DNA from: Gordoniibacillus chartarius
Lineage (GTDB): Bacteria; Bacillota; Bacilli; Paenibacillales; NBRC-103111
Assembly: GCF_042432825.1 (NCBI RefSeq)
Contig: NZ_JBHLWN010000014.1
Coordinates: forward strand, 90,176 to 154,175
Length of the DNA: 64,000 bases
Direction: 5' to 3'
The stretch's first letter is position 1. Each line of letters starts with the position of its first letter. A model generated the notes under the pieces. It was not told where the DNA came from. It made no database searches and was given only the letters and a program-made list of their open reading frames with translations. The translations under genes and the position numbers were made by a program. Shown here one piece after another: positions 40,863 to 49,488 of the stretch.

Positions 40863-41936
40863 ATGACAGCAAAAGAGATGGAAACGGCGGCGCCGGAGTG
40901 GCTGCAGTCGGTACGCTGGAACGGCACGAGGCTCGATCTGCTCGATCAGCGGCTTCTGCCGGAAGAGATTGTCTATTTGCCGCTCGATACGGTGCAGGAT
41001 GTCTGGGAAGCGATCCGTGAGCTGAAGGTGCGCGGAGCCCCGGCGATCGGCATATCCGCTGCATATGGCGTATATTTGGGCATCGCTGATGCCCCCGGCG
41101 GAGCTGCGGAGCTGCTGGCGGAAGTACGAAGGCATGCGGACTATTTGGCCACGTCGCGCCCGACGGCCGTGAACTTGTTCTGGGCGCTGGACCGGATGAA
41201 AGCGAGCGCGGAGCAGCTTGCGGCGGAAGGCGCGGAGCCTGGGCGCTTCAAGAGCGCCCTGCTGGCCGAAGCGCAGCGGATTCAAGCCGAGGACGAGGAA
41301 ACGAACCGGTTGATCGGCGAGCACGCGCTTGCTCTGTTCCAGGACGGCATGGGTGTGCTCACTCACTGCAATGCCGGCGGGCTCGCTACAGCGCGTTATG
41401 GCACGGCCTTGGCGCCGATGTACTTGGCGCAGGAGCGCGGCATGAAGCTCAAAGTGTTCGCGGATGAGACGCGCCCGGTATTGCAGGGTGCCCGCTTGAC
41501 CGCGTTCGAGCTGCAGCAGGCCGGAGTCGACGTGACGCTTATTTGCGACAATATGGCCGGCTATGTCATGTCCAAAGGCTGGGTGCAGGCTGTCATCGTC
41601 GGCACCGACCGTGTAGCGGCGAACGGCGATGTCGCCAACAAGATCGGCACCTACAGCGTAGCCGTATTGGCGAAAGCGCACGGCATCCCGTTCTATGTCG
41701 CCTGCCCGCTGTCGACAATCGACTTGGAAACGCCGTCCGGCGCCGATATTCCGATCGAGGAACGGCACGAGGACGAAATTACGCAGGGCTTCGGCAAGCG
41801 GACCGCTCCGAAAGGAATTAAAGTGTTCAATCCGGCGTTCGATGTGACGCCAAGCGAGTATGTGACGGCGATCATTACGGAGAAGGGCGCTGTGAGAGCT
41901 CCTTACGAGGAAAACTTGCGCAAGCTGTTTGAGTAA
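40863..41936 (+). CDS. mtnA: Methylthioribose-1-phosphate isomerase
   Basis: 357 residues; converts methylthioribose-1-phosphate to methylthioribulose-1-phosphate. Family motifs: KVRGAPAIGISAAYG, catalytic cysteine in LTHCNAGGLATARYGTA, and catalytic Asp in VGTDRVAANGDVANKIGTY. ATG 40863 starts 15 nt after the mtnK stop; GTG 40851 is an upstream alternative. Followed by a strong terminator, so the operon ends here; mtnBCDW are not in the window. Confidence 0.96.
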   Translation: MTAKEMETAAPEWLQSVRWNGTRLDLLDQRLLPEEIVYLPLDTVQDVWEAIRELKVRGAPAIGISAAYGVYLGIADAPGGAAELLAEVRRHADYLATSRPTAVNLFWALDRMKASAEQLAAEGAEPGRFKSALLAEAQRIQAEDEETNRLIGEHALALFQDGMGVLTHCNAGGLATARYGTALAPMYLAQERGMKLKVFADETRPVLQGARLTAFELQQAGVDVTLICDNMAGYVMSKGWVQAVIVGTDRVAANGDVANKIGTYSVAVLAKAHGIPFYVACPLSTIDLETPSGADIPIEERHEDEITQGFGKRTAPKGIKVFNPAFDVTPSEYVTAIITEKGAVRAPYEENLRKLFE

Positions 41937-41958
41937 AATCGTTCGGCTTAGATACGTA

Positions 41959-41990
41959 AGGGACCTGGCTTTCGAGCCGGGTCCCTCTTT
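41959..41990 (+). terminator. Terminator of mtnKA
   Basis: AGGGACCTGGCT and AGCCGGGTCCCT with a 4-nt loop, then CTTT. Confidence 0.87.
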
Positions 41991-42026
41991 GCATGCGTTT
42001 CATTCGACTAGACGACTGCAAAGATG

Positions 42027-43028
42027 CTACCCCCGCAGATCGGCTATGGCGACCGGCCGGCCGCCCTCTGCGGCGGAACGGTTGGACGCTTCCATCAGCT
42101 TCGTCAAGTCGACGGCTAATGCGATATTTTCCGATGCGACGGTACCGTTTACGATATGATTGACCCACTGCTCGAACGCGGACGGCTTATTCCCCGCAAT
42201 CCCGCGGGCAATCCACCCTCTTGCTTGATCTTCCAGCCGGGCGGAACGCAGCTTAACCGTATTTTCCTTTGACGAGAACAGCGCCGAGCCTTCCGTCCCG
42301 TGAAGCTCAATCGCGAACGGCGAATGCTCGTTGACAAAACCCGCCTCAACAATCCCGATAGCACCGCTTTCATAGCGCAGAACCGCAACCGCATTGTCTT
42401 CCACTTCCTTTCCCGTGACGTAACCGTAGGTCGAGCTGACCGATTGCGGCATGCCGAGAAACAGGCGGGCCAAATACATCGGGTGACAGCCCAAATCGAT
42501 CATCGCGCCGCCGCCGCACTGCTCTTTACTGAAGAAGTGCTCCGGCAGCCAGCCGCGTGTTGCTCCGTTATGAGACAGCCTCGTTCGAACAAGCGTCAGC
42601 TGGCCGAGCAGTCCCTGCTCCGCGATCTCCTGAATTGCCGTCGTATAGCCTTCGTACAGACGAGGCAGCGATACGGTCAGCTTGATGCCGCTTTCCTCTA
42701 CAGCGCGGATAATTTCGTTCGCTTCTTCCAGCGTCGGAGCGACGACCTTCTCCGTAAAAATATGTTTCCCGGCCTTCGCCGCAGCAGCCAGCACGTCACG
42801 GTGAAGGTTCGTCGGCGCGTCTACGATCACCGCGTCGATGTCGGTCTGCGCAAGCAAGTCGTGTACATCCGCATAAAATTTTACGCCTAGCAGATCCGCT
42901 TCCTTCTGCCCGCGCTCCGGCAGTTCGTCCCAAACCGCAACGATTTGCGTTTCCGGGTGCTCACTTGCTTGTTTGGCATAATCTCCCGCATGCACGTGCC
43001 AATAGCTCAACATCGCCACTCGAATCAT
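42027..43028 (-). CDS. Gfo/Idh/MocA family oxidoreductase
   Basis: 333 residues: N-terminal Rossmann domain (IRVAMLSYWHVHAGDYAKQ; VDAPTNLHRDVLAAAAKAGKH) and C-terminal alpha/beta domain (GGGAMIDLGCHPMYLAR). The usual EKP motif reads EKVVAP. Probably an NAD(P)-dependent sugar or inositol dehydrogenase of unknown substrate. ATG 43028 follows GGAGG. Stands alone on its strand. Confidence 0.88.
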   Translation of the reverse strand: MIRVAMLSYWHVHAGDYAKQASEHPETQIVAVWDELPERGQKEADLLGVKFYADVHDLLAQTDIDAVIVDAPTNLHRDVLAAAAKAGKHIFTEKVVAPTLEEANEIIRAVEESGIKLTVSLPRLYEGYTTAIQEIAEQGLLGQLTLVRTRLSHNGATRGWLPEHFFSKEQCGGGAMIDLGCHPMYLARLFLGMPQSVSSTYGYVTGKEVEDNAVAVLRYESGAIGIVEAGFVNEHSPFAIELHGTEGSALFSSKENTVKLRSARLEDQARGWIARGIAGNKPSAFEQWVNHIVNGTVASENIALAVDLTKLMEASNRSAAEGGRPVAIADLRG

Positions 43029-43133
43029 TCTGTAAGCGCCTCCATTTCTCACCACATTCTTCTATATTTTATCACTTTAGGCGCTTACTGAGAACGATAA
43101 GTTCTTGAAAAAACGGACGAATGTTGACAACCT

Positions 43134-43165
43134 AAAAGCCAAACAGGCCGGCAAACGCCGACCTC
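43134..43165 (-). terminator. Terminator of the DUF378 gene
   Basis: Minus strand AGG-CGGC/GCCG-CCT hairpin followed by GTTTGGCTTTT. Confidence 0.55.
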
Positions 43166-43182
43166 CCTTTGCTCCGTCTACC

Positions 43183-43395
43183 TTACGTTCTCGCCCGGGA
43201 CTCGTCCATGAACAAATATTTCAAGCAGTATAACCCGCAGAGACCAACCACAATGTATACGATCCGGCTGAACCAGGACGACTCCCGATGATAGTCCCCA
43301 CCTAACAAAGCCGCCACGAGGTCCCACTCGAACAAACCGACCAGCAGCCAGTTCAGCGCTCCAATAATGACAAGCGTCAGCGCAATTTTACCCAT
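43183..43395 (-). CDS. DUF378 family small membrane protein
   Basis: 70 residues, two membrane helices: KIALTLVIIGALNWLLVGLF (family signature GALNWLLVG) and SRIVYIVVGLCGLYCLKYLF. ATG 43395 is placed by GAGGTGG; an in-frame GTG lies inside that site. Function unknown. Confidence 0.9.
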   Translation of the reverse strand: MGKIALTLVIIGALNWLLVGLFEWDLVAALLGGDYHRESSWFSRIVYIVVGLCGLYCLKYLFMDESRART

Positions 43396-43471
43396 AGCTT
43401 CCACCTCTTTATTCGGATGTACTTGCTATGGGTAATATGCGCAGCGCTGCCTATGGTTATTCAAAATTAAG

Positions 43472-43774
43472 CTACAGCATTCTCAGAATTGCGTCTCGTC
43501 CGGTCATGCCCGCTTTAACGCCGATCGCTTCAGCTTCAAAGGTTACCGACTCCAGCGGCGCATCGAGCAGCTGCTGCAGCGTTCTTACCCCGACGGCTCT
43601 GCCTGCGATAATGCCGCGGTCCTTCAGCTTGTCGTTCAGCAAACCGATGTCGAGCGCCCCGCACATGATGTAACCTTTGCCTGTCGTTACGGCAAGCAGC
43701 GTAGTTTTGGGCAGCTTGACTTCGATGCCGATCACGTGCGAACCGTCCAGCTCGATTGGAGTCATATTCATCAT
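43472..43774 (-). CDS. yunC: YunC family protein (DUF1805)
   Basis: 100 residues with the family pattern: HVIGIEVKLPKTTLLAVTTGKGYIMCGALDI near the start and DRGIIAGRAVGVRTLQQLLDAPLESVT later. In B. subtilis yunC is also in the region of suf genes. Function unknown. ATG 43774 behind GGGAG. Confidence 0.88.
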   Translation of the reverse strand: MMNMTPIELDGSHVIGIEVKLPKTTLLAVTTGKGYIMCGALDIGLLNDKLKDRGIIAGRAVGVRTLQQLLDAPLESVTFEAEAIGVKAGMTGRDAILRML

Positions 43775-43994
43775 GGTGATCGTCTCCCTTCATCCAGTAT
43801 GCTGGTTACAGTATACGAAGATGAGCAGCGAATTGTTTCCGCAAGCGCCCGCCTAATTCGGAAGTACAGTCAAGGAGTAATTCCTTCGAAGCAAGCCCAT
43901 ACTATGTACTATCTGTTCAAATTAGCAGTTTCTGTTGTTTCACAACCGATCGTGATATAATGGACACATAATCCTTTTCTCGAGGCGAGAATCC

Positions 43995-44519
43995 ATGAGT
44001 ATCGAACCATCCTTAACCGGATCAGTACGCGGTCATCTGTTCACCGTGGACATCTTGATCGAGAATGACCATAACGGCAGAGCCCTCGAGCGCCTGCTGC
44101 GACTGTTGAACTCCGCGGATGTGAAGGACTATCGGATTGTCAGCGGCATCGAGCTCGGCAAGACGATCGAAGCCGCACTTCAGGCGGAGGGAGAGCAAGC
44201 GTCAAGCAAGAAAGCTACCGCCAAGACGCCGGGCGCAGAGAAGCAGCCGGCAGCTAAGGACAAGGCAGCGAATAAACCCGCTCCTTCCGAAACCGAAGCC
44301 GGAGCGGGCCTATCCTTCCATGACGAAATCGAGCGTTACAAAGCCAACAATACGCTAATCCGAATGACGATCGTGAAAGGGAAAGGAATCAGGCTAAGCT
44401 TGCCTTGCCGCATTCTGAACTTCGATCCCGCATCTCAGAACGTGACCGTGTATCATGTCGATGAGAAGAAAGTGTACTTATTCAGTCTGAGCGAAATTGA
44501 AGACCTGCAGGCACGATGA
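43995..44519 (+). CDS. Unknown two-domain protein with Lys/Ala linker
   Basis: 174 residues. An N-terminal domain (residues 1-60: HLFTVDILIENDHNGRALERLL), a basic/Ala-rich linker with KAAAK-like composition (about 65-100), and a C-terminal beta-rich part (IRLSLPCRILNFDPASQNVT, VYHVDEKKVYLFSLSEIEDL). No family recognised. A TATAAT at 43956-43961 may be its -10, with a weak RBS. A terminator follows. Confidence 0.7.
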   Translation: MSIEPSLTGSVRGHLFTVDILIENDHNGRALERLLRLLNSADVKDYRIVSGIELGKTIEAALQAEGEQASSKKATAKTPGAEKQPAAKDKAANKPAPSETEAGAGLSFHDEIERYKANNTLIRMTIVKGKGIRLSLPCRILNFDPASQNVTVYHVDEKKVYLFSLSEIEDLQAR

Positions 44520-44540
44520 ATCGCTCCGAAAAGACGAATG

Positions 44541-44566
44541 AAAGCAGGGCCCGCCGGCCCTGCTTT
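44541..44566. terminator. Bidirectional terminator
   Basis: AAAGCAGGGCC and GGCCCTGCTTT with a 4-nt loop, between convergent genes; followed by TTCTTT on the plus strand. Confidence 0.88.
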
Positions 44567-44579
44567 TCTTTATTGTATA

Positions 44580-46730
44580 CTATTGCGGCGAATCTTCCGT
44601 TTCCGGCGGCACCGCTGCTGCGGCAGCTTGGCTATGCCTCTGCAGCAGCTCCTCCATCCGCTGCGCTGCGACCGGCGGGCTGAACCAATAGCCCTGCACC
44701 TCGTTGCACCGGTTCTGATGCAGGAATTGCAGCTGCTCCACCGTCTCCACCCCTTCGGCGATCACTTTCAGGTTCAAATGCCTGGTCATCGAAATAATCG
44801 TGGCGACGATAGCCGCGTCATTCGGATCCGTCATAATATCACGCACGAAGGACTGATCAATCTTCAGCTTGTCAATCGGAAATTTCTTCAAATAATATAA
44901 CGAGCTGTAGCCTGTACCGAAATCGTCGATGCTCACATGAACGCCAAGCCGCTTCAAATCCAACAGGCAGCTCGTCGCATGATCCACATCCATCGTCATG
45001 CTCTCCGTAATCTCAAGCTCCAAATATTGCGCGTCCAGTCCGGTTTCGGTCAATACATCGGCGATTCGCGTCTTCAGATCGTGCTTCAGAAACTGCCGCG
45101 ACGATAAGTTGACCGATATCGGTACGTGCAGATAGCCTTCCTCCTGCCAAGCCTTATTTTGCCGGCATGCTTCATACAGCACCCAGTCGCCGATCGGTCC
45201 GATCAGTCCGCTTTCTTCGGCGAACGGAATAAAATCTTTCGGCGGAACCATGCCCCGCTCCGGATGATGCCAACGAATCAGCGCTTCGATGCCGACGATT
45301 TGACCGGTCTCGATTTCCATTTGGGGCTGATAATACAGTAGAAATTCCTGCTGAGCGAGCGCTCTGCGCAGCTCGTTCTCCAGCGTCAGCTTCTTCAGCG
45401 ATACCGACTTCATATCGGCATTATAGATTTGATATGTACTCTTGCCCCGTTCCTTCGCTCTGGATAGGGCGATATCGGCATATTTCATCAGCAGGCCGGC
45501 TTCATCCCCGCTGCCTGTAGAGAGCGAGATGCCTATCGAAACGGTAACGTGGATCTGATATTCGCCCAAAGCAAACGGCTGCTCCAGCACCTTCTCGACT
45601 TTCGGCACGAGCAGCAGAAGATCCCCGTAATCCGTCAACCCCGAAAAGTAAATGGCAAACTCATCCCCTTCGGTACGGGCAAGCAGGTCGGTTTCCCGGA
45701 TCAGGTGCTGCAGCCGCTCGGCGACCTGCATCAGAAGCATATCGCCGTAATCGTTACCGAAGCTGTCGTTGACAAGCTTAAATCGATCGATGTCCAAATA
45801 AAACACGGACGTCTGAAGACCGCTCCGCCGATTGAGTTCAAGCGTCTCCTGCAGCCGCTCGCGGAAAAAGCGCCGATTCGGCAGTCCTGTCAGATCGTCG
45901 AAATACGCCAAGTACCGGTTCTGCTCTTCGGTCCGCTTACGCTCCGTTATGTCCTGACAAACGACGATATACCCGTTGACCTCTTGTCCGGAATGGAGCG
46001 GTATTCCTGTTGCATGGATGTCGACACGGTAACCCCGTTTATGCAGCATTGCCGTATCGAAGCCCACGGGCTGTCCGTCACGGAAGCGATCCACGATATC
46101 TATAGTCGTTAACAGATGTTCTTCGGACACAAGAGACAGAAGCGGCAATCCCGTCAGCTCGGAGCAGTCGTATCCAAGAATGAGCCCCATCATCGGGTTC
46201 GCTTTCTGAAACCGTCCTTCATGGTCGAATATGCCGATACCGTTCGGGTTATGGGCAAACAACGAATCGAAAATTTGTTCGGATTCCGCCAAGTCCCGGT
46301 CCGTCCGCAGCCGCTCGGACAAGTCCCTGACTTCCACAAACAAGAATGGAGCGTCCCTTTCCGTGCCGACCGCCCGACAATGAATCGCCGACGGAATATC
46401 CCGCCCGTCCTTTGACCGCAGCTTCCATACATACGTCCGTCCCTCATCCGCAAGCAGCCTTTCCGTCCACTGGGCCAAATCCGCCTGTACGGCCATTTCC
46501 TGAATCACATGCGCAGGATTCAAGCTGAGCAGCTCGTCATGCTCATAGCCAAGCATACGGCATGCGGCAGCATTGGCTTCAATCATACGGAACGGAGGCT
46601 CGGCTTGAATGAAAAGAATGGGGTCGGGAGCCTGGCCGAACCACTCGGCAAACAGCTCAAGAAGGTGCTCTGACTGCAAAGCGTCCTCCGGCTGAGCTGT
46701 CCGCTGAAGCTTCGAGAACCATTTGCTCAT
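44580..46730 (-). CDS. PAS-PAS-GGDEF-EAL cyclic-di-GMP signalling protein
   Basis: 716 residues, cytoplasmic: two PAS domains (about 25-150 and 150-275), a GGDEF domain (about 280-440) and an EAL domain (about 450-700). The EAL domain looks active (GIEALIRWHHPERG, SIDDFGTGYSS). The GGDEF signature reads TEGDEF, that is EGDEF, so diguanylate cyclase activity is doubtful. Best guess: a sensory c-di-GMP phosphodiesterase. ATG 46730. Confidence 0.92.
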   Translation of the reverse strand: MSKWFSKLQRTAQPEDALQSEHLLELFAEWFGQAPDPILFIQAEPPFRMIEANAAACRMLGYEHDELLSLNPAHVIQEMAVQADLAQWTERLLADEGRTYVWKLRSKDGRDIPSAIHCRAVGTERDAPFLFVEVRDLSERLRTDRDLAESEQIFDSLFAHNPNGIGIFDHEGRFQKANPMMGLILGYDCSELTGLPLLSLVSEEHLLTTIDIVDRFRDGQPVGFDTAMLHKRGYRVDIHATGIPLHSGQEVNGYIVVCQDITERKRTEEQNRYLAYFDDLTGLPNRRFFRERLQETLELNRRSGLQTSVFYLDIDRFKLVNDSFGNDYGDMLLMQVAERLQHLIRETDLLARTEGDEFAIYFSGLTDYGDLLLLVPKVEKVLEQPFALGEYQIHVTVSIGISLSTGSGDEAGLLMKYADIALSRAKERGKSTYQIYNADMKSVSLKKLTLENELRRALAQQEFLLYYQPQMEIETGQIVGIEALIRWHHPERGMVPPKDFIPFAEESGLIGPIGDWVLYEACRQNKAWQEEGYLHVPISVNLSSRQFLKHDLKTRIADVLTETGLDAQYLELEITESMTMDVDHATSCLLDLKRLGVHVSIDDFGTGYSSLYYLKKFPIDKLKIDQSFVRDIMTDPNDAAIVATIISMTRHLNLKVIAEGVETVEQLQFLHQNRCNEVQGYWFSPPVAAQRMEELLQRHSQAAAAAVPPETEDSPQ

Positions 46731-46766
46731 GTTACCCCTCCCCCTTCTTAAGTTGCCGACTATGAA

Positions 46767-47138
46767 TTAAGCCCGCAGGGCCGCGACTGCAAGGCATACC
46801 CATCCGATCAGGAAAGCTACGCCCCCGAGCGGAGTAATGGCGCCGAGCACCTTCACGCCGCTCAGACTGAGAGCATACAAGCTTCCGGAAAACAGGACAA
46901 TGCCGATGAACATCGCCCAGCCGGATACGGAAACTAGCGTTCCGCCGCCCAGCTTGTCCGCAAGCAACGCAACGAGCAGCAAGCCCAAAGCATGAATAAA
47001 ATGGTACTGAACCCCGGTCTGATATATGGCCAATCTGTCGGGGGTTAAAAAATTTTTCAAGGCATGAGCTCCGAAAGCTCCCAACGCGACGGCCAGAAAT
47101 GCGCTGAACCCGCCTAGCGCGACAAATATCTTCAGCAT
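46767..47138 (-). CDS. DUF423 family membrane protein (YwdK-like)
   Basis: 123 residues with four membrane helices. The family start GGFSAFLAVALGAFGAHAL and the middle YQTGVQYHFIHALGLLLVALL are clear. ATG 47138 follows AAGGAG. Function unknown. Confidence 0.9.
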   Translation of the reverse strand: MLKIFVALGGFSAFLAVALGAFGAHALKNFLTPDRLAIYQTGVQYHFIHALGLLLVALLADKLGGGTLVSVSGWAMFIGIVLFSGSLYALSLSGVKVLGAITPLGGVAFLIGWVCLAVAALRA

Positions 47139-47186
47139 GGCAAGATACTCCTTTTTTTCTTCTTACCTTACCATACGGAGCAAGGC

Positions 47187-47492
47187 TCATTCAACGATTT
47201 GGCCGACGTCGTGCTGCCCTACGATCAAAGTCACTTTCTCGAGCAGTACCCGGGTCACGACCGGCTCCGCCAGCAGATCCAGCTCGATATCGACGATCTT
47301 GTAGTGTGCAGGCTCATGACTGCGGCGGTCGTAAACGACTTCGAATTCCTTAAGCCCGAGGGGATAGCTGATGACCGTAGCGCCTACCGCCACCGCGATT
47401 CCGGTATAGCTGCCGTGGCGGAACGTAACTTCCGTTAACAGCTCGTTATTCATATCGACAATTCTTACCTGCTGCAGCAATTCAAAGCTCAT
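47187..47492 (-). CDS. Conserved-looking protein of unknown function
   Basis: 101 residues, predicted mainly beta: VRIVDMNNELLTEVTFRHGSYTG, FEVVYDRRSHEPAHYKIVD. ATG 47492 follows GGGGAG. Upstream (47531-47560) a TTGACG - 18 bp - CTAAAT promoter carries TGTCGAA, a perfect Spo0A-box heptamer, in its spacer. No family recognised. Confidence 0.68.
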   Translation of the reverse strand: MSFELLQQVRIVDMNNELLTEVTFRHGSYTGIAVAVGATVISYPLGLKEFEVVYDRRSHEPAHYKIVDIELDLLAEPVVTRVLLEKVTLIVGQHDVGQIVE

Positions 47493-47530
47493 GTTTGTTC
47501 TCCCCTTGCACGTTTGGTATCAGCCTGGCA

Positions 47531-47560
47531 ATTTAGCTATTATTCGACATTTGTCGTCAA
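47531..47560 (-). promoter_or_regulatory. Candidate promoter with Spo0A box
   Basis: Minus strand -35 TTGACG (47555-47560), 18 bp, -10 CTAAAT (47531-47536). TGTCGAA (47543-47549) lies within the spacer and equals the 0A-box core. Confidence 0.4.
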
Positions 47561-47752
47561 GTAGTTCCATTGTACGATGAGTCCTTGGTTTCGAACAAGT
47601 TAAATTTTGACCATTCCGACAACAGGAACCGTGCGGCATGGTAAGAAAAGCCCCTATTCGGAGCTTATCCAGGAAGCATGACCCGGCGTAAGAGGAAGCA
47701 TTTCATGCCAATCCGACCGTACAGTTCGCCATGCGAAATTGAATTCCAATAT

Positions 47753-47802
47753 GGCAAAAAAAACAAACCGTCTCACCGAGCAAACTTCCCGGTGAAGACG
47801 GT
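47753..47802 (-). terminator. Terminator of the LytTR gene
   Basis: Minus strand AACCGTCTTCACCG and CGGTGAGACGGTT, followed by TGTTTTTTTTG. Confidence 0.85.
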
Positions 47803-47824
47803 TCTCCGCTTTCGTTGAAATCGC

Positions 47825-48169
47825 TTACGCTTCTTTCGCTAAACGACGGCTTAACATATCCTTCAGACGGCTTTGTCTCAGCTTCGTAATCATAACCGAC
47901 TTGCCGTCCAATTCGCCGGTATCGAAATACACACAACCGTCCCGAATGACCGACACTCTAGCCGTATTCACGTAGCAATCGGTATTCACTTGAAAAAAGG
48001 CCTGCTGCGAAGTAACCTTCCGCAGCTCTTCGGTCGAGAATCTCTTCCTCCAGTTGAAATTCCGTCCGTGGAAGCTGACTAGACCATGGTCGCCCACTCG
48101 GAAGTACAGGATATCCCTCTCCAGCACAAATTCCTCGAACGCCCTCTCTTTGTCCGGAGCTACATGCAT
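47825..48169 (-). CDS. Stand-alone LytTR DNA-binding protein
   Basis: 114 residues, almost only a LytTR domain: ILYFRVGDHGLVSFHGRNF, FFQVNTDCYVNTARVSVIRDGCVYFDTGE, MITKLRQSRLKDML. ATG 48169 follows AAAGGGG. There is no receiver domain, no kinase nearby and no LytTR-membrane partner of the LytTR regulatory system type, so it is an orphan regulator. Its target sites are unknown. Confidence 0.82.
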   Translation of the reverse strand: MHVAPDKERAFEEFVLERDILYFRVGDHGLVSFHGRNFNWRKRFSTEELRKVTSQQAFFQVNTDCYVNTARVSVIRDGCVYFDTGELDGKSVMITKLRQSRLKDMLSRRLAKEA

Positions 48170-48334
48170 GGCCGGTACCCCTTTCAAAATATATGTTAGC
48201 GCTTACATTTGAATTATAACACAAAATGCCTCGCAGCAAAAGAGCCACTTAGCGCTCGTCATCCCCTATACACAAATGGAAGCCCGTTGCACGGCGATGA
48301 ATCCGGCGCGGGCTTCCAAGCGAACCAATCCTCT

Positions 48335-49330
48335 TTATGCTCTCAATATGCTCTCAATCAGCTGCAGCTCTTCCGTGCTGAATTCAAGGTTACGCGTTGC
48401 GGCGACGTTTTCTTCGATTTGACTTACCCGGCTGGCGCCGATTAAAGCCGATGTCACTCGCCCGCCGCGAAGCACCCACGCTAGCGACATTTGGGCAAGG
48501 CTCTGTCCTCGCTGTACAGCGATTTCATTCAGCTTCTGCACTTTGGCGATTTTGTCCGCCTGAATGCTGTTTTCGGTCAAGAACGGGCTGTTCGGATTCG
48601 CCGCCCGGGAGTCGCTTGGCACGCCGTTTAAATATTTGTTCGTCAGCAGTCCCTGTGCCAGTGGGCAGAAAACGATCGAGCCGACACCTTGCTCATCCAG
48701 CACTTCTTGAAGGCCGTCCTCGATCCAGCGGTCGAACATATTATAGCGAGGCTGGTGGATGAGAAGCGGTGTACCGAGCTCCTTCAGGATCGCCGCCGCA
48801 CGCTGCGTCTCTTCCGCGCTATAATTGGATATGCCGACATACAACGCTTTCCCGGAGCGCACGATATGATCGAGCGCCATCATCGTCTCTTCCATAGGTG
48901 TTTCTTTATCCGGCCGGTGCGAGTAAAAAATATCAACATAATCGAGACCCATCCGTTTCAAGCTCTGATCCAGCGAAGAGACCAAATATTTGCGCGACCC
49001 CCAATCGCCGTACGGCCCCGGCCACATATAATAGCCGGCCTTCGTGGAGATGATCAGCTCGTCCCGGTACGGTGCGAGGTCCTGCTTCAGCACTTGCCCG
49101 AACATCGTTTCGGCGGAGCCCGGCGGCGGACCGTAATTATTGGCCAAATCGAAATGCGTAATGCCCTGATCGAAGGCGCTGCGCAGCATAGCTCTGCCGT
49201 TCTCGTACGAGTCTACACCGCCGAAATTGTGCCACAAACCGAGCGAGATCGCCGGGAGCTTCAAGCCGGATCGGCCGGTACGCCGGTAAGGCATGTCCGC
49301 ATATCGGGACGGTTCTGCAACGTATACCAT
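48335..49330 (-). CDS. Aldo/keto reductase
   Basis: 331 residues, TIM-barrel. Catalytic tetrad visible: FDLANNYG (Asp, Tyr), STKAGY (Lys), FYSHRPD (His). The N-terminus YADMPYRRTGRSGLKLPAISLGLWHNFG resembles the YghZ-type L-glyceraldehyde-3-phosphate reductases. NADPH-dependent reduction of reactive aldehydes is likely. ATG 49330 with GGAGG. Divergent from an aldehyde dehydrogenase gene. Confidence 0.92.
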   Translation of the reverse strand: MVYVAEPSRYADMPYRRTGRSGLKLPAISLGLWHNFGGVDSYENGRAMLRSAFDQGITHFDLANNYGPPPGSAETMFGQVLKQDLAPYRDELIISTKAGYYMWPGPYGDWGSRKYLVSSLDQSLKRMGLDYVDIFYSHRPDKETPMEETMMALDHIVRSGKALYVGISNYSAEETQRAAAILKELGTPLLIHQPRYNMFDRWIEDGLQEVLDEQGVGSIVFCPLAQGLLTNKYLNGVPSDSRAANPNSPFLTENSIQADKIAKVQKLNEIAVQRGQSLAQMSLAWVLRGGRVTSALIGASRVSQIEENVAATRNLEFSTEELQLIESILRA

Positions 49331-49488
49331 TTAAATTACAGCCTCCTTGGCAGTAGATCTATGTTACAGTATAGGTAACTAGGCAACACTTGGAAAGAGC
49401 TGAAATGAATGTATCTTGCTTACCTATAAGCAAGTATTCTCCTCAACTGCGCATAGCCGGCACATCGACAATGGAGGCTGTATCCCGC

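Larger units (their letters stand above)
47493..47824. other. Intergenic region with possible Spo0A box and a terminator
   Basis: 332 bases without a gene. Holds the candidate promoter and 0A box of the 47187-47492 gene (47531-47560) and the terminator of the LytTR gene (47753-47802). Nothing else recognised. Confidence 0.6.
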
